The translations under genes and the position numbers were made by a program. Of a DNA stretch of 64,000 nucleotides, positions 17,790-26,122 are shown piece after piece. Each line of letters starts with the position of its first letter. The first letter of the stretch is position 1. This DNA comes from CAZGWJ01 sp964529445 (GTDB lineage: Bacteria > Oederibacteriota > Muellerivitia > Muellerivitales > Muellerivitaceae), in assembly GCA_964529445.1 (NCBI GenBank), contig CAZGWJ010000003.1, positions 1 to 64,000 on the forward strand, written 5' to 3'. Below the pieces are notes generated by a model, which saw nothing but the letters and a program-made list of their open reading frames with translations, made no database searches and was not told the DNA's origin.

Positions 17790-18905
17790 ATGACCCCCAT
17801 GTCCAGCGGTCGCAAACCCATGATCTATCTCGCAGGCCCCATTACGGGCTGCAAGGATCACCAGGTTCACGGCTGGCGCGACGCCCTGATCAAGGGTCGT
17901 TCCGAAAGCTACGAGTTCATAGACCCCACTCGCCGACTAAAGCTCCAGAAACATAAATCCCCTGAAGAATATGCGCGCCTCATCGTCGAGGGTGACCGCC
18001 AGGACATCATGGAATCCGATGCGGTCCTGGCGCACCTTTGGAAGGAGTCCATTGGAACCGCCATGGGAATCATGGCCGCATATTCCTACAACAAGCCTGT
18101 TGTCGTGGTACTTCCCGAGAGCAACGAGAGCGCGGCACTGCGACAGAATCACACCATCCGGTTCTACGCACGCGCCATCGTGAAGTCTCTACGAGAGGGG
18201 ATGGAAGCTCTGGACGAGATCTTTGCTGGAGCCACAGCCTGGAGGTTCCTCCACGAGAACAGGAGCTTCCCTGAAGATCTTAGCGAGACCGAGATCCTCA
18301 ACCGACTCAAAATGATCTCCATGTCCTGCGGCCGGGACTCAATATCTACACCCCGAAGGCTTTTAGACCGCATCCTGGTCCGTATCCAGGCATTGCAAAG
18401 GGAAACAATCACCGAAAAAGACTTGAATGATGCCGCACAGGCCATCCTTGAGGAGGAAGACCCCTGCATGGCCGTAAAGATGAAGGAATTCCTGAAAAGT
18501 CGAAGGAAGAAAGCCACCCTCACCCCTACACCGACCGCGAGAGAGGTCATCGTGTCCGGCGGCGACCATCAGAAGAGCATGTGGGGTGACGGGCAAATAC
18601 GGTCGCTGAAGGATATACCCGATAAGAGCGGGGCGCGCGCGCTGCTGCGTCTTGTTGCCTCAGTAGATGGCGTCGAGGCTATTCACCTGGGGGCTTTTGA
18701 TGGTGACAATTGCAGACCTCAAAACACTCATCAACTCCGGGTGTACAGTGATAATGGCCAGAACGTCATCTTCGCCCGCATCCATGGCCGGGGGGTCTAT
18801 AAGCACTGGCAGGATTGCACGATCACGATCTCCGGAGTGGATTTGACACGTTTTCGACAGAACCTGATTCAAACTCTACAGATGGCTGGGATGCTGTGTT
18901 CCTAA
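17790..18905 (+). CDS. nucleoside deoxyribosyltransferase-like protein
   Basis: 371 aa from ATG 17790 (CCGAGG upstream). The N-terminal 130 residues match the nucleoside 2-deoxyribosyltransferase / SLOG-like fold: MIYLAGPITG near the start, RQDIMESDAVLAHLWKES, then GTAMGIMAAYSYNKPVVVVL, the family GTAxEIxxA-type helix. The remaining 240 residues are not recognised; they include a helical stretch and a C-terminal alpha/beta piece (HLGAFDGDNCRPQNTHQLRV). Such folds bind nucleotides and occur in phage nucleotide metabolism and in defence proteins. The actual activity is open. Confidence 0.6.
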   Translation: MTPMSSGRKPMIYLAGPITGCKDHQVHGWRDALIKGRSESYEFIDPTRRLKLQKHKSPEEYARLIVEGDRQDIMESDAVLAHLWKESIGTAMGIMAAYSYNKPVVVVLPESNESAALRQNHTIRFYARAIVKSLREGMEALDEIFAGATAWRFLHENRSFPEDLSETEILNRLKMISMSCGRDSISTPRRLLDRILVRIQALQRETITEKDLNDAAQAILEEEDPCMAVKMKEFLKSRRKKATLTPTPTAREVIVSGGDHQKSMWGDGQIRSLKDIPDKSGARALLRLVASVDGVEAIHLGAFDGDNCRPQNTHQLRVYSDNGQNVIFARIHGRGVYKHWQDCTITISGVDLTRFRQNLIQTLQMAGMLCS

Positions 18906-19065
18906 ACGTGGCCGAAATGACTTCGAATGGTTGTTACACAATGATTCGTTTTGATCAGATATCAGCGAAAGGCCAATACCTTTTGCTTCATGATCATATC
19001 AGGCCGAGGAAAACGGCTCATTTTGTCAGCAAACCACATACTGTCTTTATTTGAAAGCGTGCCCC

Positions 19066-20226
19066 ATGCACTCGTACGGAAAAATAAACGAATACGACCC
19101 CCGCAGAGGCCTGGGCACCGTCTCCGACTTGTTGATACCTGACACCTGCAATGTATATTTCCAGTTTGATACTATTCGTCATATCTTTCCAGGATTACAT
19201 GATCCCAAACAGAAAGATCTCATAGGCAAACCTCTCTGGTACGAATATAGCCCTCACCCAGAAAGACCGCAATTGTATCGAGCTTACTGTCCTCCACAAG
19301 ATCTAACAGAAGACTTTAAGTATTCCTTGCACCACAGAATACTTAGCATATGGAAAAGCTTGTCACAGGATATTACTTCCGATCAGCGCCGGGTTGCCGC
19401 GGAACTTTACGGTGCCGTCTATTTAGAAAAGCTCGATGCTTCTCGGGTCCGGTTAGCCGCAAATAAGGCACGTGCCGATGCCGAAGAAGCGACGCGCCGG
19501 ACGATTGCGCTTGAGGAAAAACGCATAGCAGATCAGCTGGCTAACCTTCATGCTATGAGGCGAGAATTAGAAGCCTCAAAAATGGATACTCGTCTCACCA
19601 CAGAACAGACTTCTCGGATCAAAGATATCTGCCGTGAGCGCGGTATTTTGCAGCTGGTTCATTTCACTCAATCGCAGAATCTGGAATCAATTCTAAAATA
19701 CGGCCTAGTGCCCTTAACGGAACAGTTGACCATGAAACGCAGGGGCATTCACCCCCTGACCTCGGACAGCGTCAGGCATGACGGTCAAAACAATGCTGTA
19801 TCTCTTAGTGTTGGTTTTCCAAACTACAAGATGTTTATGCGCAAACGCTGCGACCTGATAAATAGCAGTTGGGCCGTCCTCGTTTTAGATCCCGCCATCC
19901 TTTGGGAATTAGATTGTTCATTCTGCCCCGAGAATGCGAGTTCTAATGCGGTTCGTCACATAGATGGCGGATATTTGTCTTTGAATACGCCCGAGCATTT
20001 CGGGTCTCTTTTCCAAGAATCCATTCGTAATGTCTCCAATCCACACTTTACGAGCAATCCTCAAGCCGAGGTCCTTGTTCGCGGCTGGATCTCACCCGAC
20101 TATATTCGCGAAGTGATAACCGACACGAAACACCCGTTTTTTGGCCCCCGTTCAGACTACAACCACTGGAAACGCCCCGACGAGTCAGGCACGATAACAG
20201 GAGATGAAAGTGATTTTCATGGATAA
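19066..20226 (+). CDS. DarT1-like ADP-ribosyltransferase with cold-shock domain
   Basis: 386 aa. Residues 1-75 (GKINEYDPRRGLGTV, NVYFQFDTIRH, then a late strand-rich part) fit the cold-shock/OB fold. Residues 120-180 are a charged coiled coil. Residues 190-360 match the DarT (DUF4433) toxin: LVHFTQSQNLESILKYGL with His about 199, VSLSVGFPNYKMFMRKR, and the likely catalytic Glu about 335 in PQAEVLVRGWIS. DarT enzymes ADP-ribosylate bases in single-stranded DNA. An upstream in-frame TTG (19051) is a less likely start. The next gene is the matching NADAR antitoxin and overlaps this one. Confidence 0.85.
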   Translation: MHSYGKINEYDPRRGLGTVSDLLIPDTCNVYFQFDTIRHIFPGLHDPKQKDLIGKPLWYEYSPHPERPQLYRAYCPPQDLTEDFKYSLHHRILSIWKSLSQDITSDQRRVAAELYGAVYLEKLDASRVRLAANKARADAEEATRRTIALEEKRIADQLANLHAMRRELEASKMDTRLTTEQTSRIKDICRERGILQLVHFTQSQNLESILKYGLVPLTEQLTMKRRGIHPLTSDSVRHDGQNNAVSLSVGFPNYKMFMRKRCDLINSSWAVLVLDPAILWELDCSFCPENASSNAVRHIDGGYLSLNTPEHFGSLFQESIRNVSNPHFTSNPQAEVLVRGWISPDYIREVITDTKHPFFGPRSDYNHWKRPDESGTITGDESDFHG

Positions 20227-20899
20227 CCCTAGGGCCATCCGCCCCGTCTTCACTCCCCTTGATGCTCCGCCTTTTTATAAGAAATTCATGGTGGAGTTCA
20301 ATTGGTTCCCCGGACTGAGCCATTCTCAAACGTCCCGTTGCATTAACTCACTTCATGCTGCCGCCGATTCATTGAGTCTCGCCCCTACCCTGGAAGTCTC
20401 CACTCGTTCAAATGACAATTTAGGCCGTGCATTGAGCGCATTTAACTTATCTCTCAGCATGGGTGGAATAGAAGCCCCGATCGAATGTTTCTTTCAAGGG
20501 AGCAAGGTTTTCGAGCACGGTGGGCCCTACTCCGATCTCTATCACGCTACCGCCCACGATGCCAAGACCGATCCACGAATCAAACAATCGGGTTCCATTA
20601 CCGGGTTCGAAATGGTCGGTCGTCGTTACCCCATTTACCCCCGAACGTCCTTCTACGATCATTTGTATATACGTGTTCTATTCGAGAATCCCAATCTTCT
20701 AGATGCTGCCAGTAAATACGCATCTTTTACGGACATTGCGTTCAACCCCAAGAAATCCCTTAACTGCCAAGCCCAGTCACTAGCCATTTGTGTCGCTTTA
20801 GCCAACATTGGCCTCATAGAACAATATGCTATGGATCCCGATTCCTGGTTCCTCGCCCAAACGAATCATGACGATACCCAACAGTCGCTTGGTATCTGA
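20204..20899 (+). CDS. NADAR-family antitoxin of DarT1
   Basis: 231 aa as listed. AGGAG at 20199-20203 best suits the in-frame GTG at 20210; ATG 20219 is also possible, and both overlap the toxin gene. The sequence matches the NADAR-type proteins encoded with DarT1: RPVFTPLDAPPFYKKFMVEF, LSAFNLSLS, FFQGSKVFEHGGPYSDLY, FYDHLYIRVLFEN and FNPKKSLNCQAQSLA. In that system the antitoxin removes ADP-ribose from DNA guanine. Toxin first and antitoxin overlapping suggests coupled translation. Confidence 0.85.
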   Translation: MKVIFMDNPRAIRPVFTPLDAPPFYKKFMVEFNWFPGLSHSQTSRCINSLHAAADSLSLAPTLEVSTRSNDNLGRALSAFNLSLSMGGIEAPIECFFQGSKVFEHGGPYSDLYHATAHDAKTDPRIKQSGSITGFEMVGRRYPIYPRTSFYDHLYIRVLFENPNLLDAASKYASFTDIAFNPKKSLNCQAQSLAICVALANIGLIEQYAMDPDSWFLAQTNHDDTQQSLGI

Positions 20900-20954
20900 T
20901 TTTCTCACCGTATCTTGCGCACCGCGGTTGATCGTATAGAGGTTAACATTCTTC

Positions 20955-23162
20955 TTATTGCATCAGCATTTCGGACTGCATTTTCCCGCCATTCTTAATA
21001 TACATATTAACCTCCTCATTGGTCATCTCATCGCTTCGTTTTTCCACCTTCCACACGTGCTCATGTATCAGCTTATCTCGCACTCGCTTAATTTTTTGCA
21101 ATTGCTCGGCCCACTCTTTTACAAGCACCCCTTCATCGCGCAATCTATTGATATAGTCTCGGGTTGTTTCGTAAGAAGCTCCCAAATGTTTCATTGGCAC
21201 TTTTCTTTTGTAATATTTCAGCACCTGCTCAAAACCCGCCGCGAAATATAACCCCGCCGTCATACGATCCCTATACTTCTCAAACATATATTCGGCCGTG
21301 GTAAAATAATCATTCTTTCTCACAATTCTCGCCAATTCCTCATCCCTGGCTTTTAACAAACGCGTTTCTTGTCTTTGTATTTCTTTCATGTTATTCATAA
21401 CCGCTTGCTTTTCCGCGATTATTTTCTCCAACTCTTCACTCAACACATCTTTTTCCTTTATTGCTTCTCGATATGCCTTATTCATTTCCAACAATTCGCT
21501 TTTAACATCGTCATACACATCTCCCACTTCTGAGTCCCTAGCCCTCTGAGACTCAATGTATACCTCGTTGTCTTCATATATCCGGACAAACACAAATACC
21601 ATTAATGGGCATATAATAATCGCACTTAACCATAAATATATTGAACGATTAATCGATTTGTACTTTAGCCAATACTGCGGATCTCTGAACAACTCATCGG
21701 TAGAAAAGATAGCTGCGGAAAACAGACTTTTCCAGAATCCGCGATTCAACGATCTCGAATACTTGACTTTCATACCGTGCATTTGATTATCATCTTCAGG
21801 ATATGTATGTTCCCATTTCGTTATATGCCTATCAGTCGGATTTTTGTGTGAGCTTTGATAAATCCACAATTGTTCTTTCCCGTCCGTTCTTTGAATCTCC
21901 AGATATCCAGGCGCTGATTCAACTATACTTACTAAGTGCTTTTTGAATTCATCGTCATTTCCAACGCCCGCGTGCGTTGCATTTGCCAGCACCTCAATCG
22001 TTTTCAAATAATATCTAAAATTCGATTCATACCTATTTTCCAACGACGAGTAATACTGATGTTGATTTACGGCATAAAGCAATACCGTAAGTAGAATGCC
22101 TGTCAACATTCCACTAGCTACAGACCTTAGACGATCAGTCAAAAATGTTTGGAATACGCCCGTATTATGAAATCGAGGAAATACCACTTTCTCGACTGGG
22201 TTGCTTTCATCATTTACTTTCCGAAATATAATCCGCCCCACGCTCTTCTCGCTGCATATATTTTCACTATATTTATCAAGCACGATCTCTTTACTCTCAT
22301 GTAGAAGTGACTGGATTTCATTGGCCATTTTCTCCAATACTTCCGTTGAACCAGATATTCTCGGTTTCGAGGATATTGTTATTGCCCCCCATTCTTGACA
22401 TAGCACATCTATACACAATACATTGCTTGCGTTTTTTTCCATTATTAAATTATTATGAACAAACGTTTTTTCACATGAACCAATCCAACTATGTATTTTT
22501 TCAACTAATGCTTTGATATATTCATCATCCATATCAAATGCCACAATACTTTTGTACCTTTTGGCCGAGCATTTACCAGCGATATTTGAATCCATAGGCA
22601 CATCGTCGGCAGTATCGGAAAATGCATAACCAGGGAGAAACATAGAGACCACTATTTTGATTACAACTATTATCATCACATATATTGCTTTTAGCAAATA
22701 GTAGACAATAACTAGTGGTAATACTATTGGCAGTACTACCAATACGTAAATAGCAAACATCGTGCGATACCATTTTGGTTTATCTTTGCAATATCTTTCG
22801 ACACCTTTGTAATAACCCTTCTTAGCGCCTTTAATAAATTCATATATTGCACTCGATATCCTCGAGTATGCACTTCTCTCCTTTTGTTCACTCCCATTAT
22901 CCACCGCACTATTCACACCCCGGTCTTCACTTCGGAATCCCTGTTGGAATTCAAATGCCGCTCCGGAAGCTTTTTGCACTAACCTTCCTCTAATCGCCAT
23001 TCCCACTAATTCAAATATTATTCGTATTGGACCGCCCTTAATAATCCACAATAACAACCGTAGTACTAACACTGTAACTTCAACAACGAGTGTAAATATG
23101 GTTATCTTGCGATAACCACCCGGATCCATCTTCTTTCTTATCATTTCAATTGATTCAGTCAT
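20955..23162 (-). CDS. membrane sensor-like protein with C-terminal HEPN motif
   Basis: 735 aa, no full-length family recognised. Membrane segments lie around residues 19-58, 134-176, 346-365 and 507-527. Residues 368-505, between the last two, look like an extracytoplasmic sensor (YESNFRYYLKTIEVLANA, APGYLEIQRTDGKEQLWIY). Residues 545-615 are a coiled coil, and 620-710 are helical with VRDKLIHEH: R695-x4-H700, the HEPN ribonuclease pattern. The layout suggests an RNase-like or scaffold domain controlled from the membrane. It follows the 523-aa gene by 46 bases. Low GC and island location support a defence role, which is inferred. Confidence 0.6.
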   Translation of the reverse strand: MTESIEMIRKKMDPGGYRKITIFTLVVEVTVLVLRLLLWIIKGGPIRIIFELVGMAIRGRLVQKASGAAFEFQQGFRSEDRGVNSAVDNGSEQKERSAYSRISSAIYEFIKGAKKGYYKGVERYCKDKPKWYRTMFAIYVLVVLPIVLPLVIVYYLLKAIYVMIIVVIKIVVSMFLPGYAFSDTADDVPMDSNIAGKCSAKRYKSIVAFDMDDEYIKALVEKIHSWIGSCEKTFVHNNLIMEKNASNVLCIDVLCQEWGAITISSKPRISGSTEVLEKMANEIQSLLHESKEIVLDKYSENICSEKSVGRIIFRKVNDESNPVEKVVFPRFHNTGVFQTFLTDRLRSVASGMLTGILLTVLLYAVNQHQYYSSLENRYESNFRYYLKTIEVLANATHAGVGNDDEFKKHLVSIVESAPGYLEIQRTDGKEQLWIYQSSHKNPTDRHITKWEHTYPEDDNQMHGMKVKYSRSLNRGFWKSLFSAAIFSTDELFRDPQYWLKYKSINRSIYLWLSAIIICPLMVFVFVRIYEDNEVYIESQRARDSEVGDVYDDVKSELLEMNKAYREAIKEKDVLSEELEKIIAEKQAVMNNMKEIQRQETRLLKARDEELARIVRKNDYFTTAEYMFEKYRDRMTAGLYFAAGFEQVLKYYKRKVPMKHLGASYETTRDYINRLRDEGVLVKEWAEQLQKIKRVRDKLIHEHVWKVEKRSDEMTNEEVNMYIKNGGKMQSEMLMQ

Positions 23163-23208
23163 TCAATCGCCCTGTGTTATTGTCTTGTATTTTCGCAGGT
23201 TCTTCCCT

Positions 23209-24780
23209 CTATGTATTTGTGTTCGTTAAATGCCTACCAACATGTCCAATGACTATCTTTTTAACCGCATGATCCCGATACATATGTATCGACAAACACT
23301 TATTCGGTTGTTTCGCGCCAAGCGTAATATGGTTTTCAAATAGTACCTTCTCGCCTTTATAGATGAATTTATACTCTTCTCCCCATTTCCCCTCCGACGT
23401 CTGTGAGATGCCATCTTTATACTCATATCCTTTCGTTCTGAAAAGGTTTCGTAGTGAGCATTGCTGACCTGCACCCGAAATACTTTTCTTCCATTGTTCT
23501 GCCACATCATTGATGGCATCCAACGCCTGAAATACGTTATCCGGTCTCGAGTATGGAGAGTCTTTTGCTGATTCTATGGCACTATCAAGGAATAGAATAT
23601 TGGTAAATCTCTCTCTCGCTGCTAACACTGCATCCAAAACCGACCCATATTCCTCATTATCCCCAGATTCACTTTGCTCCTCATTCGAAGAGCGCGTCTT
23701 GCAATTAACACACATTTGATATAGCTGTTGCTTAATGGCGTCATTTTCTTCCAGTAATCGTTGCTTCTCAATAATATTCATGTCGTTAATCTCTACCATC
23801 TCTGACCACGAACGATATAGCTCGTCATAGCTCGTTGTAGTGCGTTCCTTGATCGCTTTTATACGTTCATTTTCAACCACCGCCCTGAACTTCGCGATCT
23901 CGGACGGCTCGACATATTGCATCGCCGCCGCTTCACACACAGTGTTAAACACAGCATTCTCAAAATACCGTAATTCCCTGAATGATCGAATCGTTGTACC
24001 AAGCCAACATTTATGGTAAGCGGAGAGATCGCCTTCTCGAAAACGCGGCCAATATATCCTCAGTGCACCGTTGTAACACCCCATCCCCTTACCAAGAGCT
24101 TCCGATAACTTGTATGTAGTCCATTTATCCTCTAAAACCACAAATACTGCCAATCCCAGCAGCCTCTGAGCTAGAGGTGATGGATCGAATATCAATACGT
24201 TATTATAGTTCTCTTTGGATAATACGATGATTGGGATCCGGCGTTCCGCCGTTTTAATAAATTCCACCAAACTCGGCACATCCTCGACTTTGATCACATA
24301 GACCTGATCGTTAATCTCAATCCCTGAAATAAACGCTGGACATTTCCCAACAAGCGTTTTTACGATTCGTGGTGCACCCAGCTGAATACGCGGTGGTGCA
24401 ACAATGCATTCTGTAGCTGATATGCGGATTACCAGGCAGAATATGATTTCCTTGGCACCTTTCAAAACACTCACCGATATGTGCCATCGCAGTCCAGGAT
24501 CGTCGTCATGCGGGTGGACCCAACTCACATCATAAAGGACAACATTATTCGAATCCTTCTCTTGATATCCCTTCACTTCAATTCGGCTTGCATCTTCCAA
24601 TAGATATTCTTTCGTCAATGTCTCGTCGATGGTCAAATCAATTTTCTGTCCACTCTCTTTTCGCGCGTTATATCTACAACATACCCATTCATTTACTTCA
24701 CGCCAAATACTCTCGAACAATTCCTTGATACCACGTTCATCGCAAGGAAAGCGAAGAATACAGGCATATACCGGATGCAT
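23209..24780 (-). CDS. uncharacterised two-part protein, operon partner
   Basis: 523 aa, start supported by GGAGGTGAAAA. Not recognised as a whole. The first 270 residues look alpha/beta. Residues 300-360 are helical (MVEINDMNIIEKQRLLEEND), followed by an acidic linker with a single CVNCK. The C-terminal 110 residues contain KVLFENHITLGAK, CLSIHMYRDH and VIGHVGRHLTNTNT, reminiscent of RelE/ParE-like toxin folds seen at the end of other accessory proteins. It is first in a two-gene operon with the membrane/HEPN protein. Confidence 0.55.
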   Translation of the reverse strand: MHPVYACILRFPCDERGIKELFESIWREVNEWVCCRYNARKESGQKIDLTIDETLTKEYLLEDASRIEVKGYQEKDSNNVVLYDVSWVHPHDDDPGLRWHISVSVLKGAKEIIFCLVIRISATECIVAPPRIQLGAPRIVKTLVGKCPAFISGIEINDQVYVIKVEDVPSLVEFIKTAERRIPIIVLSKENYNNVLIFDPSPLAQRLLGLAVFVVLEDKWTTYKLSEALGKGMGCYNGALRIYWPRFREGDLSAYHKCWLGTTIRSFRELRYFENAVFNTVCEAAAMQYVEPSEIAKFRAVVENERIKAIKERTTTSYDELYRSWSEMVEINDMNIIEKQRLLEENDAIKQQLYQMCVNCKTRSSNEEQSESGDNEEYGSVLDAVLAARERFTNILFLDSAIESAKDSPYSRPDNVFQALDAINDVAEQWKKSISGAGQQCSLRNLFRTKGYEYKDGISQTSEGKWGEEYKFIYKGEKVLFENHITLGAKQPNKCLSIHMYRDHAVKKIVIGHVGRHLTNTNT

Positions 24781-24961
24781 TTTTCACCTCCTCAACAGGC
24801 TTCGTTTATCGACAATTCGAAATCAACAATCGCAAGACCCATTTTCCCCATAGGCACTGACATGCCCACATCTTGGCACGAGACCGATGGTGTGACTTTG
24901 CAAGTTCTGGGGTACCAACACTTCTTTTCAATGTTCCACTCCAACCACACAAATTCACTAT

Positions 24962-26122
24962 TTATCCGTTGCCAAGCACCATGATTCGTTCCCTATCCAA
25001 AGGAAGCTCATATACTCTCCGGTCGTTGCGTGACACTTTCTTGCCCTGGAAATCCAGGTAATGGGCCAGATCCGGAAATTGCTCCTCGATCTTCTTCTTA
25101 AGTCTCGACATTACAGGGCGCCAATTCTGAGCGTTGCGGATACTTTTCACCCACTCCTCATCCGTAAACATCCCCTTCCCCATAGCGAGTCTCTTGAGAA
25201 TCGTCATATCTCTATCGTCAAAATCGATTTCCGCGTCCGGATCACCGCTGGGCGCGCTTAAAGCACAACCCCGCTTATGGCACGTAGCGCAGTTTTCAGC
25301 TTTGGGCTTGGTCGGGCATAGCTTATATCTGAACTTTCGTTCCGCCATGATCGCCAACCACCACAATTCACGCGGAGCGGCATCGAGTTCCTGGCCATTG
25401 ATCGTTATCAAGTGTTGCTTATCGTCGAAATTAACAACAAGTCGAGGGGCTTCCAGTGCCTCGTTTAGCGCCGGAAATACTTTTCTCAGCGGCTTGTTCA
25501 GCAAGTCCTTCCGCGATCTCATAATGGTGTTTCTAAGTCTCGGGAACGGGACTTCGAACAGGTTTGTCCAATTCGCTTCTTTGGGCTTGTTTACGCGGGG
25601 ATAGAACCAATTTGGGATCGAGTTGATCTTTGCTTCAGGACCGTTCAACAGGACATGAAACAGCTCGTCTTGCGGTCGTGCGTACACGGTCATCCCAAGG
25701 ATCATGTAGGCTGACATGGTCTTGCGCCCCCCCGCCAGCAGGACATGAAGGTCTACGTCGTCCTGGGCGGTCCAATAGCGCATCCTTTCGGCGATAGCCT
25801 CCTCCATAATCTCGTTGTCGTCCTTGTTGTCCAGGTTCCTGCTTTTCATCCCGCCAGGTATCCTCACAGTCGCCCTGGAGAATTCGGGCCTGGGGATCTT
25901 CTTGGAAGACAGCCTGTATTCCGAATACAGCTTTTCAACAGGGTTCTTCTTGGGATCAAGGAAGCCACGCTCCTCCATACGGGCGAGACCCGATGCGGTC
26001 GTGAGGACTTCGATAAGATGAATGGGCTTCTTTCTCTTGATCCAAAATTCGTACAGGGCATTTGTCAAGACCTGAGGTGTCATGCCCATTCCAGCAAGTA
26101 GGACATTTCGTCTAGCGGTCAT
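24962..26122 (-). CDS. CARF-domain protein, Cas_NE0113 family
   Basis: 386 aa. Residues 1-170 match the NE0113 family of CRISPR-associated CARF proteins: VLLAGMGMTPQVLTNALYEF, IEVLTTASGLA, and LHVLLAGGRKTMSAYMILGM at residues 125-144 (the ligand-site GGRKTMS). Four cysteines at about 269, 278, 281 and 286 could bind zinc. The C-terminal part may be a winged helix (DMTILKRLAMGKGMFTDEEW). CARF domains sense cyclic oligoadenylates. No CRISPR array, cas10 or cas1 was found in this window. It overlaps the end of the upstream membrane-protein gene by 11 bases, so the two form one unit. Confidence 0.75.
   Translation of the reverse strand: MTARRNVLLAGMGMTPQVLTNALYEFWIKRKKPIHLIEVLTTASGLARMEERGFLDPKKNPVEKLYSEYRLSSKKIPRPEFSRATVRIPGGMKSRNLDNKDDNEIMEEAIAERMRYWTAQDDVDLHVLLAGGRKTMSAYMILGMTVYARPQDELFHVLLNGPEAKINSIPNWFYPRVNKPKEANWTNLFEVPFPRLRNTIMRSRKDLLNKPLRKVFPALNEALEAPRLVVNFDDKQHLITINGQELDAAPRELWWLAIMAERKFRYKLCPTKPKAENCATCHKRGCALSAPSGDPDAEIDFDDRDMTILKRLAMGKGMFTDEEWVKSIRNAQNWRPVMSRLKKKIEEQFPDLAHYLDFQGKKVSRNDRRVYELPLDRERIMVLGNG

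Noticed and set aside
17654..17821. membrane-anchored N-terminus for the zinc-ribbon protein
   Set aside because: The extension overlaps the divergent gene start, and the internal ATG at 17653 has a strong ribosome binding site.
20204..20899. antitoxin as DarG macrodomain protein
   Set aside because: The sequence has NADAR-type motifs (FFQGSKVFEHGG, FNPKKSLNCQA) and lacks macrodomain signatures.
24962..26122. CARF gene as evidence of a CRISPR-Cas locus
   Set aside because: No direct repeats with spacers and no other cas gene were found in the window, so no CRISPR call is made.
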